A stretch of 64,000 nt of DNA from Thioalkalivibrio sp. K90mix (GCF_000025545.1 NC_013889.1:985501-1049500); one strand, 5' to 3'; counted from the first letter of the stretch, positions 52,691 to 62,264 are shown. The notes: generated by a model not told the origin, from the sequence alone. A program made the numbers and translations.

Positions 52691-54301
52691 TCAGTCGTCC
52701 AGTCCCGGGATGCCGGTGCGCAGGGCCTGGAAACCGATAGCCACGTCGTCGGGGTCAGAGCCGGGTTCGATGTGCAGCCGCGCGCGAACCTTCTCCGGAT
52801 CGATGTGGGATTCTTCCACGACCTCTTCCGGCAGACGGTGCAGCCACCAGGCCAGTGCGGCCTGACTGCGCGTCTCCGACCACGGTTCAAGGTCCGATCC
52901 GACACGCTCGGCGTGCGCCTCGAGCTCCTCGTCAAAGAACGGCTCCAGGCGGTCCAGCGCGGCGACTGGATCGGGCAGATCGGGTTTTTCGCCCTCCAGC
53001 GCCTCGATCGCGCGGGCCAATTCGATGCGAGCGATCTCCGGCCAGATCTGGGCGGGCAGGTAGCCCTCCATCGCCGGGCGGCCATCAGCGGTGAGGCCAT
53101 GGAGAAAGCCGGCCTCCGTGCCCAGGTACCGGTCCAGGGCTTGCATGGCCTCGCGTGCCCAGTCGAGGGTGTCTTCGTCCTCCATGACCCGGGCCATGTT
53201 GGCCAGGGCGGCGATTGCCTGGCCGGAGGTATCTGCATAGGTGTTGCGATCCACCCGCGGGGGATCGGTCTCCAGCCGTTCGCCCGGGTCGAGCTGGTAG
53301 TAGTCGCGATCCGCGTACTGGCTGTTGCCGAAGCGTGATTGTTCTTCGTCCCAGAGCTGGTCGCGCAGATAGTCGCGGATTCCGCGTGCGAATTCGGCGT
53401 GATGTTCCTCGCCGAAGCGCTCGTAGGCCTCGGCGTACAGCCAGAGGAATGCGGCGTTCTGGTCCAGCCGCTTGGAAGTCTCGAGCGCCAGAACCGGATC
53501 GCGCTGGTCCCAGTCGTGGAAGAAGAAGAACCCGCCTTCCACGCCGTCGTACAGGTCGGCGGCGATCTGGTCGAGCATGGCAGGCATGCGCTCTTCCCAG
53601 TCCTCCTCGTCGAGCAGGAAGCGATAGGTCCAGGGCTGCGGGCGCTTGCTCAGGGTACCGAACGCCGCGCTCCCGCTCAGCCGGTGGGCGGAGCTGTCGT
53701 AGACCTCGTCGAGCATCTCGCGGAAGGCGGAAAGATCGTTGATCGCGGCATCGTCCGGCGTGATCTCGCGCCCGGTGACAGAAAACATGTCGCGCTGGGC
53801 CTCCAGGATGCCCTGCAGGTCGCGCGGGTTCACGTGCCCGGTAAAGCGGGTCAGCATTTCGTCCTCGTGGTTCACGATCACCACGAACGGCAGGCCACGA
53901 CCGCCGTAGCGGCGAAACAGGTCAGCACGCTCGTCGAGGTCGACCAGAACCGGAATGTAGTGCCGGTCGATCGTGTCGACCACGTCGGGGTTCTCCAGCG
54001 ACTCGTCCTGGAAGTCGCGGCACCAGGTGCACCACTGCCCGTGGAAATAGAAGAAAATCGGCCGTTCGCGCTCCTTCGACTCCTCGAACAGTTCACTGTC
54101 CCAGGATTGCCAGTCGATCTGCGAACCTTCCGGGTAGTCATCCACCTCGAAACCGTTGTCGGGCCCGTTATCCGGGGCCTCGGCGGGCCCGGCCGCACCT
54201 TGGGCACTAGCAGTGCCCGCAAGGCCCAGCAGAACAAGGCCCACGACGGAACTGGTCCATCCGCCGATGGTGGTGACTGCAAGGGATTTGTGCTCGTCCA
54301 T
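52691..54301 (-). CDS. Exported DUF255 thioredoxin-like protein
   Basis: 536 residues. A signal peptide or anchor (VVGLVLLGLAGTASAQG) is followed by a thioredoxin-fold DUF255 domain (~60-175) with the redox motif YFHGQWCTWCRDFQDES (CTWC) and cis-Pro GGRGLPFVVIV. The rest (~180-536) is an alpha/alpha-barrel-like helical region (DGVEGGFFFFHDWDQRD, FLWLYAEAYERFG, TYADTSGQAIAALANMAR) as in YyaL/spermatogenesis-associated-20 proteins. These are usually cytoplasmic, so the export signal is a difference. It is convergent with the small coaX-linked gene, 1 bp apart. Confidence 0.87.
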   Translation of the reverse strand: MDEHKSLAVTTIGGWTSSVVGLVLLGLAGTASAQGAAGPAEAPDNGPDNGFEVDDYPEGSQIDWQSWDSELFEESKERERPIFFYFHGQWCTWCRDFQDESLENPDVVDTIDRHYIPVLVDLDERADLFRRYGGRGLPFVVIVNHEDEMLTRFTGHVNPRDLQGILEAQRDMFSVTGREITPDDAAINDLSAFREMLDEVYDSSAHRLSGSAAFGTLSKRPQPWTYRFLLDEEDWEERMPAMLDQIAADLYDGVEGGFFFFHDWDQRDPVLALETSKRLDQNAAFLWLYAEAYERFGEEHHAEFARGIRDYLRDQLWDEEQSRFGNSQYADRDYYQLDPGERLETDPPRVDRNTYADTSGQAIAALANMARVMEDEDTLDWAREAMQALDRYLGTEAGFLHGLTADGRPAMEGYLPAQIWPEIARIELARAIEALEGEKPDLPDPVAALDRLEPFFDEELEAHAERVGSDLEPWSETRSQAALAWWLHRLPEEVVEESHIDPEKVRARLHIEPGSDPDDVAIGFQALRTGIPGLDD

Positions 54302-54467
54302 GGCGCACCTGGAGATTTGGGCTGCTTATTACGGTAGACCACAATCAAGGGCTTGCTGTTCCTCGGGCGACGCCTGCCTCGGTGGTAGCATGGCCGTGGA
54401 TCAGGCCACAGGGGATCGAGATGCGCCTTTGCAGGGGAGGGACGGCCGCGACGAGGGGGTACCCAAG

Positions 54468-55415
54468 ATGGCGAGGGTGACGCTCCTGCTGCCCGGGTTG
54501 TTTCGGCGGGCCGAGGCGGGCTTGCCGAAGGACGGCGAGGATCCTCCGGGTATCCGCCACCTGGCCCGCTGGATGGGCCGGGCGCGGCCGCTGTCGCCCG
54601 CGCCGGCGGGCGCTCGGGATGGCTGGGAGGCCCAGCTCGCGAGGCGACTGGGCTTCGAACAGCCGGTCTCGGGACCGCGCCTCTGGCTGGCGTGGCCCGT
54701 GCGGCTCACACCGGGGATGAAGGACCTCGTCGCGGATCCGGTCTTCGAGGTCCATCAGGAAGAACGCGAGGCACTGTGGGAGGCGGCCCGTCCGGATCTG
54801 GCGGCGGCGGGGGCTACGCTGCGGCTCTCGTCGGGTGGACTGTGGCTCCTGGAAATGGAGGGCGAGGGGGATGGCACGGGCGAGCCACCCTCGACGGGCT
54901 GGGGTCGCTCGATGAGCCGAGGTGCGATGGACAGTGACGTCGCGCGCCGCCTGCAAGTCCTCAACAACGCCTTGCAGATGAGCTGGTTCCAGCATCCGGT
55001 GAACCAGGCGCGCGAGCAGTCCGGGCGGGCACCCGTTCACGGGCTGTGGTTCTGGTCACCGGGGCGTCCGGAGGGTGCCACGGCCGTGCGCGCGGTCTGT
55101 GGCGGCGGGCCCGTCGCGCATTTTCTGGCGGACTGGACGGCGCTTGACTGGTCCCCCGACCCGGCATCCGCCGCGGAGATGGCGCGCGATACCGTCGTGG
55201 TGCTGGATGCCCTGGCAGGCGCACGCGACCTCGAACGCCATGCGGAGGTCATGCAGTCGCTGGCCGACGACGTTGTGCAGCCCCTGCTGCCCCTGCTCCG
55301 GAGGGGGCGCCTGGAGGCGCTGGAGTTTCACGATCCGCTCGCGCGCTCCGAACCGCCCAGAGTGCTGGAACGCCGGGACAGCCTGGCGTTCTGGCGGCGC
55401 GCGCGAGCCCTCTGA
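54468..55415 (+). CDS. RpfE-like conserved protein (phosphoglycerate-mutase-like family)
   Basis: 315 residues from ATG 54468 (GAGGGGG upstream); a longer frame upstream overlaps the divergent gene. It starts MARVTLLLPGLFRR and contains HPVNQAREQSGRAPVHGLWFW. This resembles the beta/gammaproteobacterial proteins labelled RpfE or cofactor-independent phosphoglycerate-mutase-like. No mutase metal site is visible, so I would not call it an enzyme. It is cytoplasmic and transcribed alone. It lies just upstream of the prfB promoter and the IS element. Confidence 0.75.
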   Translation: MARVTLLLPGLFRRAEAGLPKDGEDPPGIRHLARWMGRARPLSPAPAGARDGWEAQLARRLGFEQPVSGPRLWLAWPVRLTPGMKDLVADPVFEVHQEEREALWEAARPDLAAAGATLRLSSGGLWLLEMEGEGDGTGEPPSTGWGRSMSRGAMDSDVARRLQVLNNALQMSWFQHPVNQAREQSGRAPVHGLWFWSPGRPEGATAVRAVCGGGPVAHFLADWTALDWSPDPASAAEMARDTVVVLDALAGARDLERHAEVMQSLADDVVQPLLPLLRRGRLEALEFHDPLARSEPPRVLERRDSLAFWRRARAL

Positions 55416-55462
55416 CGCACCCTGTCCGGTTGCCCCGAGTGCGCCAGACGCCAGGTCAGGGG

Positions 55463-55471
55463 TGTTATACT
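55463..55471 (+). promoter_or_regulatory. Extended -10 promoter, apparently the original prfB promoter
   Basis: TGTTATACT is an extended -10 element (TG-N-TATACT) with no good -35. The predicted start (~55478) is just before the IS target duplication at 55480-55488, so the IS now separates this promoter from prfB. Confidence 0.6.
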
Positions 55472-55479
55472 GCGCGGCT

Positions 55480-56911
55480 TTTCCGCCCGAGTTACTGTCA
55501 AAAGTGGTGTACGGGGGGATTGAGGAAGGCGGCGTATCCGGCTGGAATGGAAGTGCGACCAACCAGCCAGCCAGAGGAGATACGCCAACATGGCTCACGA
55601 TACGACAGAGAACCCGAACGGACCAGAGGACCCGTTGACCGATCTGCTGCGCCGCGGGGCGCGGGATCTGATCCAGCAAGCGGTGGAGGCAGAGTTGCGG
55701 ACGTTCATGGAGACCTACGCGGAGGATCGCATGCCGGACGGTCGCCGGGCGGTCGTACGCAATGGCTATCAGCCCCAGCGCCGGGTTCAGACCGGCATCG
55801 GCGATGTACCGGTGCAGGTGCCGAAGACCCGGGATCGGTCCGGCGGTGGCCGGCACTTCACGTCGAGCCTGCTGCCCCCGTATCTGCGCCGGGCGCGCTC
55901 GGTCGAGGAGCTGCTGCCCTGGCTCTATCTCAAGGGGGTGTCCTCGGGCGACTTCCAGGAGGCGCTGAGCGCGCTGCTGGGCGAGCAGGCCCAGGGGCTG
56001 TCGGCCTCGACACTGGGCCGCCTCAAGCAGCAGTGGCTGACCGAGCACGCCGAATGGCGCGAGCGTGATCTCCGCGCCTACCGCTACAGCTACTGGTGGG
56101 CGGACGGTATCCACTTCAACCTGCGCGGGGAGGACGACGAACGCGCCTGTGTGCTGGTCATCATCGGGGTCCTGCCCGACGGGACCAAGGAGTTTGTTGC
56201 CCTCGACGACGGGATGCGCGAGTCCGAGCAGAGCTGGTACGAACTGCTGGTGCGCCTGCGGGATCATCAGGGCCTCGCGAACGGCCCGAAGCTCGCCATC
56301 GGCGATGGCGCGCTGGGCTTCTGGAAGGCCCTGGCCCGGGTCTACCCGGACACCCGCCGCCAGCGCTGCTGGGTCCACAAGACCGCCAATGTGCTGAACC
56401 GGCTGCCCAAGCGCAGTCAGCCCAAGGCCAAGTCCGCCTTGCAGGCGATCTGGATGGCCGAGACCCGCGCCGACGCCGAACAGGCCTTCGACGCCTTCCT
56501 GACCGCCTACGGCGACAAGTACCCGAAAGCCGCCGAGACGCTGGCCAAGGACCGGGAAGACCTGCTCGCGTTCTACGACTTCCCAGCCGCGCACTGGCAG
56601 TCGATCCGGACCACCAATCCGATCGAATCGACCTTCGCCACCGTGCGGCTGCGCACCGACAAGACCCGGGGCTGCGTGACCCGCAACACCGTCTTGAGCC
56701 TGACGTTCAAGCTCGGTCAGAGCACGCAGAAGCGCTGGCGTCGGCTCCGGGGTTACGAATGGCTCGACAAGCTCGAGCGCGGGGTCAAGTTCATCGACGG
56801 CATCGAGCAGACCGAACCGACCAACGACGAGGCATCCTCCATCACCGACCGGAGCGCCGCCTGAACCCGCCATCGCTCATACACCAGACTTGACCATAAC
56901 TCTTTCCGCCC
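55480..56911 (+). mobile_element. Intact IS256-family insertion sequence with 9-bp target duplication
   Basis: The element spans 55489-56902 (1414 bp). Terminal inverted repeats of ~26 bp (55489-55514 and 56877-56902) match at 19 positions, both starting GAGTTA. The flanks 55480-55488 and 56903-56911 are identical (TTTCCGCCC), a 9-bp target duplication as expected for IS256 elements. Perfect flanks and an open transposase imply a fairly recent insertion. It carries only the transposase and points the same way as prfB. Confidence 0.95.
55590..56864 (+). CDS. IS256-family transposase (mutator type)
   Basis: 424 residues, complete. It is a DDE transposase of the Transposase_mut family. Diagnostic segments are NGYQPQRRVQTGIGDVPVQV near residue 60, WADGIHFNLRGEDD (first Asp), IGDGALGFWKALARVYPDTR followed by QRCWVHKTANVLNRLPK (second Asp region), and TTNPIESTFATVRLRTDKTR (Glu). 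A leader of ~75 bp separates the left end from ATG 55590. Transcription from the upstream prfB promoter would run into it. Confidence 0.96.
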   Translation: MAHDTTENPNGPEDPLTDLLRRGARDLIQQAVEAELRTFMETYAEDRMPDGRRAVVRNGYQPQRRVQTGIGDVPVQVPKTRDRSGGGRHFTSSLLPPYLRRARSVEELLPWLYLKGVSSGDFQEALSALLGEQAQGLSASTLGRLKQQWLTEHAEWRERDLRAYRYSYWWADGIHFNLRGEDDERACVLVIIGVLPDGTKEFVALDDGMRESEQSWYELLVRLRDHQGLANGPKLAIGDGALGFWKALARVYPDTRRQRCWVHKTANVLNRLPKRSQPKAKSALQAIWMAETRADAEQAFDAFLTAYGDKYPKAAETLAKDREDLLAFYDFPAAHWQSIRTTNPIESTFATVRLRTDKTRGCVTRNTVLSLTFKLGQSTQKRWRRLRGYEWLDKLERGVKFIDGIEQTEPTNDEASSITDRSAA

Positions 56912-56937
56912 ACCCGGACACCGGAAATCGACGCATC

Positions 56938-58033
56938 ATGGAACTGAATCCGCTGTATACCCAGATTGATGACCTGAAAGGCCGCCTGGAAGGCCTTAGG
57001 GGGTATCTTTGACTACCCGGTCAAGGAAGAACGCCTAGAAGAGGTCCAGCGCGAGCTGGAAAACCCGGATATCTGGAATGACCCGGACCGGGCCCAGGCG
57101 CTGGGCAAGGAACGCGCCCAGCTCGAGAACATCGTCGTCAACATCCGCGAGATTGGCACGCAGCTGGATGACAGCCGCGACCTGCTGGAGATGGCCGAGG
57201 CCGATGACGATGCCGAGACCGCATCGGCGGTGGAGGCCGACGTCGAAGCCCTGACCGCGCGGGTCGAGGCGCTGGAGTTCCGGCGTATGTTCTCCGGCGA
57301 TATGGACGAGGCCAACGCCTATCTCGACATCCAGGCCGGTTCCGGCGGCACCGAAGCCCAGGATTGGGCCAACATCCTGCTGCGCATGTACCTGCGCTGG
57401 GCCGAGGCCCACGGCTTCAAGACCGAGATCATCGAGCTTTCCGAGGGCGAGGTCGCCGGCATCAAGAGCGCGACCGTGCGCATCGAAGGCGAGTACGCCT
57501 TTGGCTGGCTACGCACCGAGACCGGCGTGCACCGCCTGGTGCGCAAGTCGCCGTTCGACTCCGGCAACCGCCGGCACACCTCGTTTGCCTCGGTGTTCGC
57601 CTCGCCGGAGGTGGACGACAGCTTCGAGATCGAGATCAACCCGGCCGATCTGCGCGTGGATACCTACCGCGCCTCCGGGGCGGGCGGGCAGCACGTCAAC
57701 CGGACCGAGTCCGCGATCCGCATTACTCACGAGCCCTCCGGCATCGTGGTGGCCTGCCAGAACGACCGTTCGCAGCACAAAAACCGCGATACGGCGATGA
57801 AGCAGCTGAAGGCCAAGCTCTACGAGATGGAGATCCAGAAGCGCAACGCCGAGAAGCAGGCGGCCGAGGATGCCAAGTCCGATATCGGCTGGGGCAGCCA
57901 GATCCGCTCCTATGTGCTCGACCAGTCGCGGATCAAGGACCTGCGCACCGGCGTGGAGGTCGGCAACACCCAGGCCGTGCTCGACGGCGACCTGGACCAG
58001 TTCATCGAAGCCAGCCTGAAGAGTGGGCTGTAA
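56938..58033 (+). CDS. prfB: Peptide chain release factor 2, with programmed +1 frameshift
   Basis: 364 residues as a join of 56938-57009 and 57011-58033. The first 24 codons ([20 protein letters not shown] to RGYL) end at an in-frame TGA at 57010-57012. The slip site CTT-TGA-C with internal Shine-Dalgarno AGGGGG (56998-57003) is the classic RF2 autoregulatory frameshift. After the shift the frame reads DYPVKEERL onward. Motifs are GGQ in [12 protein letters not shown] (peptide release) and SPF in [12 protein letters not shown] (UGA/UAA recognition). lysS follows by 24 bp. The IS element ends 35 bp upstream. Confidence 0.97.
56998..57013 (+). promoter_or_regulatory. RF2 programmed frameshift site
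   Basis: AGGGGG pairs with the 16S anti-Shine-Dalgarno just before CTT TGA C. Low RF2 lets ribosomes slip +1 over the UGA and finish the protein; high RF2 terminates. Spacing is the conserved one. Confidence 0.95.
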
Positions 58034-58057
58034 CGCTTTCTTTTACCGGGATTCCCG

Positions 58058-59548
58058 ATGACCGAGATTACCGACGAGAACAAGCTGATCGCCCAGCGTC
58101 GTGCGAAGTTGAACGAGCTGCGCGAGGCCGGCCCGGCCTTCCCCAACGACTTCCGCCGCGATGCCCTGGCGGCCGATCTGCACGCCGCGCATGACGCCAC
58201 CGAAGGCGAGGCGCTGGAGGGGCAGGGGATCCGCGTGACCGTGGCCGGGCGCATGATCGGCAAGCGCGTAATGGGCAAGGCGAGCTTTGTCCGCCTGCGC
58301 GACCAGTCCGGGGACATCCAGCTGTTCGCTCAGCGCGACAGCCTGCCGGAGGGCGTCTACGCGGCCTTCAAGCACTGGGACCTGGGCGACATCGTCGGCG
58401 GGCAGGGCACGCTGTTCAAGACGAAGACCGGGGAGCTGACGGTGCAGCTGGACGAGCTGCGCCTGCTGACCAAGAGCCTGCGCCCGCTGCCGGAGAAGTT
58501 TCACGGGCTGACCGACCAGGAACAGCGTTATCGTCAGCGCTACGTGGACCTGATCACCAGCCCGGACAGCCGCGAGCTGTTCCGCACCCGTACCCGGATC
58601 GTGCGCTACATCCGCGAATACTTCGAGCGCGAGGACTTCATCGAGGTGGAGACCCCGATGATGCAGGTGATTCCCGGGGGCGCGACCGCGCGGCCGTTCG
58701 CCACCCATCACAATGCGCTGGACATGCCGCTGTACTTGCGCATCGCGCCGGAGCTGTATCTGAAGCGCCTGGTGGTCGGTGGCTTCGAGAAGGTCTTCGA
58801 GATCAATCGCAATTTCCGCAACGAGGGGCTGTCCACCCGGCACAACCCCGAGTTCACCATGCTCGAGTTCTACGAGGCGTTCGTGGACTACCACGCGCTG
58901 ATGGACCGCACCGAGACGCTGCTGCGCGGGCTGTGCGAGGACGTGCTGGGCACGACCACCATCGAGTACCAGGGCGAGACCTACGATTTCGGCCAGCCGT
59001 TCACGCGGATGACCGTGCGCGAGGCGATCCTCGCGCACAACCCGGAGATCAGCAGCGAGGACCTGGCGGATATCGACAAGGTACGCGCCCACTGCGAGCG
59101 CCTGGAAATCCCGATCAAGCAGAGCTTCGGCCTCGGCAAGCTGTGGACCGAGATCTTCGAATACACCGCCGAAAACAAACTGCGCCACCCGACCTTCATC
59201 ACCGCGTATCCGACCGAGGTCTCGCCGCTGGCGCGGCGCAACGACGACGACCCGTTCGTGACCGACCGCTTCGAGCTGTTCGTCGGCGGGCGCGAGATCG
59301 CCAACGGCTTCTCCGAGCTCAACGACCCCGAGGACCAGGCCGAACGCTTCCAGGCCCAGGTCGCGGAGAAGGACGCCGGCGACGACGAGGCGATGCACTA
59401 TGACGCCGACTACATCCGCGCCCTGGAATACGGCCTGCCGCCCACCGCCGGCGAGGGCATCGGCATCGACCGCCTGGTGATGCTGCTGACCAACAGCCCG
59501 TCCATCCGCGACGTGCTGCTGTTCCCGCACCTGCGCCCGGAGGCCTGA
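58058..59548 (+). CDS. lysS: Lysyl-tRNA synthetase, class II
   Basis: 496 residues. An N-terminal OB-fold anticodon-binding domain (~55-160: [20 protein letters not shown]) precedes the class II catalytic core: motif 1 near [17 protein letters not shown], motif 2 [20 protein letters not shown], and motif 3 [34 protein letters not shown] is LysRS-specific. It charges tRNA-Lys. It is co-transcribed with prfB (24-bp gap), as in E. coli. Confidence 0.97.
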   Translation: MTEITDENKLIAQRRAKLNELREAGPAFPNDFRRDALAADLHAAHDATEGEALEGQGIRVTVAGRMIGKRVMGKASFVRLRDQSGDIQLFAQRDSLPEGVYAAFKHWDLGDIVGGQGTLFKTKTGELTVQLDELRLLTKSLRPLPEKFHGLTDQEQRYRQRYVDLITSPDSRELFRTRTRIVRYIREYFEREDFIEVETPMMQVIPGGATARPFATHHNALDMPLYLRIAPELYLKRLVVGGFEKVFEINRNFRNEGLSTRHNPEFTMLEFYEAFVDYHALMDRTETLLRGLCEDVLGTTTIEYQGETYDFGQPFTRMTVREAILAHNPEISSEDLADIDKVRAHCERLEIPIKQSFGLGKLWTEIFEYTAENKLRHPTFITAYPTEVSPLARRNDDDPFVTDRFELFVGGREIANGFSELNDPEDQAERFQAQVAEKDAGDDEAMHYDADYIRALEYGLPPTAGEGIGIDRLVMLLTNSPSIRDVLLFPHLRPEA

Positions 59549-59563
59549 CCGGCTACGGGAAAT

Positions 59564-59589
59564 CCCCCGGGCCGGTCAGGGCCCGGGGG
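59564..59589 (+). terminator. GC hairpin after lysS
   Basis: CCCCCGGGCC and GGCCCGGGGG form a 10-bp all-GC stem with a 6-base loop starting 16 bp after the lysS stop. No T tract follows on either strand. It may serve the convergent transcripts by stalling. Confidence 0.55.
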
Positions 59590-59595
59590 GCAAGG

Positions 59596-60066
59596 TCAGT
59601 CGCGGTCGACTTCCAGCACGGTATAGCTGCGACGTTCCAGCTTTAGCTCCAGCTCGGTGCCATCATCTGTGCGTCCTTCAATCTCGATGCGATCACGCTC
59701 GTCCAGTTCGATCTCCTCGAACCGTTTCATGCCGTGTTCTTGGGCAATGGCCACCGCTTGCAGGATCTCGGCATCGGTCAGCCCGCGCTTGCGATTGGAG
59801 CCGCGTTTGGTCTCTTCTTCCAGGATGCGCCCGTCGAGATCGAACTTGACCGCGATGCGGCGTTCGCTTGCCTTCCAGCCTTCCAGTTCGAAGCGGTCGT
59901 CACCCTTTGCCTCGATCTCCTTGTAGCTGGAAACGCCGTATTCCTTCCCGATCTCGAGGATGCGTTCGACGGTGTCGAGCGGCAGGGAGTCCGCCTGCGC
60001 TGGGGATAGAAGCAGCAGCCCGAACAGCAGGGTGGAGGCAAGGGTACAGCGCAAAGTCGGTTTCAT
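59596..60066 (-). CDS. Exported protein with two tandem PepSY-like repeats
   Basis: 156 residues from ATG 60066, Sec signal peptide (LASTLLFGLLLLSPAQADS). Two ~60-residue repeats (DTVERILEIGKEYGVSSYKE to ILEEETKR; DAEILQAVAIAQEHGMKRFE to TVLEVDRD) share a helix then EIE...D(R)FELEG/RIEIEG strands, a PepSY/YpeB-like pattern. Probably periplasmic; such domains may inhibit proteases or bind ligands. It is downstream of sulP on the same strand, 66 bp apart, and convergent with lysS. Confidence 0.78.
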   Translation of the reverse strand: MKPTLRCTLASTLLFGLLLLSPAQADSLPLDTVERILEIGKEYGVSSYKEIEAKGDDRFELEGWKASERRIAVKFDLDGRILEEETKRGSNRKRGLTDAEILQAVAIAQEHGMKRFEEIELDERDRIEIEGRTDDGTELELKLERRSYTVLEVDRD

Positions 60067-60131
60067 GGCGGGCCCTCCGTGAGGCACTGAAGCAAAGATT
60101 AGACCTGTTTCGCGGGATGGGTTCCGGCCGG

Positions 60132-62264
60132 TCACGAGGCTGCGCCAGCCGGGGTTCGGGTCACGTCTTTCCCGCCATGATCACGCTCTTGAGGCTCCGT
60201 GCGGTCGGGCGTGGCGAGTGCGCGTTGCTGGAGCTCGGCGAGAGCGATCTGCTTGTTCGGGAAGATGTTTTCGCGGCCGATCTCGTCCAGCAGGCCCGCG
60301 CGCTCCATGGCTTCGCGGACAGGTTTCTTCAGGCCGCTGAACATCAGCCTGCAGTCGGCCGCCGCGAGGTCGCCGATCAGGGCACGCACCTTGTCCACAC
60401 CCGAGGCATCGATACGGTTGATGCTGTTGCCGAGTACGAGTACCGCGCGGGCATTCGGGTTGCGCGCGACGGCGTCCATCACGGCGTCCTCGAAATGGGC
60501 GACGTTCATGAACACCAGCGAGGCATCGAAGCGCAGCACGGTGAACCGGTCCCCCGCCGGGCGCAGGTCGTTGCTGATGGCCCCGGCCAGGGCACCGTCC
60601 GGGCGCAGGCCCTGAATCTCCGATCGCGGGCGTACCGTGCCGACCAGGAACAACAGCGATGACAGGATCACCCCGACGATCACCCCGTTGGCAAGGTCCG
60701 GCGCCATGTACAGCGTGACGCCGAAGGTCAGAAAGCCGGCCAGGCCGTCGGCACGGCTGATCGTCCAGGATCGTGCGAGGGTCCGGAAATCGAGCAGACC
60801 GAAGACCGCGGACATCACGATGGCAGCCAGTACGGCCTGCGGGAGGTGGTAGAGGTAGGGGGTCAGGAACAGCATGGTGATCAGCACGCCGATCGCGCTG
60901 ACCACCGCGAACAGGCCGCTTTGGGCGCCGGAGCGGGCCGCGACGGCCGAGCGCGAGAACGACCCACTGACGGAGTAGGACTGAAAGAAACTGCCCACGA
61001 TGTTGGCCAGGCCCTGGCCGATCAGCTCCTGATTGGGGTTCAGCTTTTCGCGGCGCTGGGCTGCCAGGGCGCGCGAGATGGAAGTGGCCTCCATGAACCC
61101 GATCAGGGCCATCACGAAAGCGGCAGGGAGCAGAGCGGGGATGACCCCCCAGTCCAGGACCGGCAACTGCAGGCTGGGCAGACCCTGCGGGATGGTGCCT
61201 ACAACCTGTCCGCCGGAGGCGACGATGATGCGGTCCCCGTCGAAGCCGGAGAGTCGCCATGGGCGGCCTGCCGCATCGTCCTCCCAGGCGCGGAAACGAC
61301 TATTGCCGTCCGCGTCCTCGGTACGTTCCAGGCGTTCGGCGTGCGCGGCAATGCGCAGGTCGCTCAACTCGCGTTTCAGCCGTGCCTCTTGCACCTCCAG
61401 GCGGGCGACCTGCACCGCCAGCTCCGGGGATTCCTCGCCCGCCTTCTCGGCCTCCTTCAGCTTGCGGCTGCTCTCGCTCAGGTCTTCCGAGGTGGTGTTC
61501 AGCGCGGCGCGGGTGTCGGCCACATTCTGGTAAAGCTCGCGGCTCTCCGTGGCCTCAATCTGCTCCGGCGTGATGGTTTCGTTGTTCTGGAATCCGGTCA
61601 GCGCGCTGATCAGGGTTCCCAGCACGACGACTACCAGCACCCCCGGCAGGCGCGGCATGACTCGGCGCAGCCCGATCAGGGTCAGCAGGGTCCCGGCACC
61701 GAATGCAATGGTGGGCCAGTGCGCCTGTTCGAGCTGGGTGACGACCCCGGCAAAGTCGGTCAGGAATGCCCCGGTATCGGGCTTGGGCACATTGAAGAAG
61801 GTGTTGATCAGGGACAGCCCGATGATGAGCGCGGCGGCGTTCGTGAAACCCACAATTACCGGCTGCGAGACGAAGTTCATCAGGATGCCCAGGCGGAACA
61901 CCCCCAGAAGCAGCCGCATGATGCCGACCATCAGCGCGAGCAGGATCGAGAGCTGGATGAAGTAGTCCGTGCCGGCTACCGCGAAGGGGGCCAGTGATGC
62001 CGCCGACAGCAGCGACAGCATCGCCACCGGGCCGGTATGCAGAAAGCGCGAAGAGCCCCACAGCGAGCCGACGATCGCCGGAATGGCCGAGGCGTACAGG
62101 CCATAAACCACAGGCAGGCCGGCCAGCGTCGCGTAGGCCATGCCCTGGGGTACCAGGATCATGGCGACGCTGAGCCCGGCCACTACATCGGCGCGGATGG
62201 AGGTTCCCGGCATCGGGAACCAGGCAAGAAAGGGAAACAGTCGGTAGGTCCAGTTGCTATTCAT
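60132..62264 (-). CDS. SulP-family anion transporter with STAS domain and coiled-coil insertion
   Basis: 710 residues, ~100-130 longer than usual SulP. Transmembrane part: VAGLSVAMILVPQGMAYATL, LHTGPVAMLSLLSAASLAP, FVSQPVIVGFTNAAALIIGL. Residues ~226-345 are a hydrophilic Glu/Arg-rich insertion with heptad-like spacing (SESSRKLKEAEKAGEE; ARLEVQEARLKRELSDLRIA), followed by the second transmembrane half (ALIGFMEATSISRALAAQRR; GSFSRSAVAARSGAQSGLF). STAS is at ~560-680 (NSINRIDASGVDKVRALIGD). SulP proteins carry sulfate, bicarbonate or other anions; the substrate is unresolved. Confidence 0.92.
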   Translation of the reverse strand: MNSNWTYRLFPFLAWFPMPGTSIRADVVAGLSVAMILVPQGMAYATLAGLPVVYGLYASAIPAIVGSLWGSSRFLHTGPVAMLSLLSAASLAPFAVAGTDYFIQLSILLALMVGIMRLLLGVFRLGILMNFVSQPVIVGFTNAAALIIGLSLINTFFNVPKPDTGAFLTDFAGVVTQLEQAHWPTIAFGAGTLLTLIGLRRVMPRLPGVLVVVVLGTLISALTGFQNNETITPEQIEATESRELYQNVADTRAALNTTSEDLSESSRKLKEAEKAGEESPELAVQVARLEVQEARLKRELSDLRIAAHAERLERTEDADGNSRFRAWEDDAAGRPWRLSGFDGDRIIVASGGQVVGTIPQGLPSLQLPVLDWGVIPALLPAAFVMALIGFMEATSISRALAAQRREKLNPNQELIGQGLANIVGSFFQSYSVSGSFSRSAVAARSGAQSGLFAVVSAIGVLITMLFLTPYLYHLPQAVLAAIVMSAVFGLLDFRTLARSWTISRADGLAGFLTFGVTLYMAPDLANGVIVGVILSSLLFLVGTVRPRSEIQGLRPDGALAGAISNDLRPAGDRFTVLRFDASLVFMNVAHFEDAVMDAVARNPNARAVLVLGNSINRIDASGVDKVRALIGDLAAADCRLMFSGLKKPVREAMERAGLLDEIGRENIFPNKQIALAELQQRALATPDRTEPQERDHGGKDVTRTPAGAAS

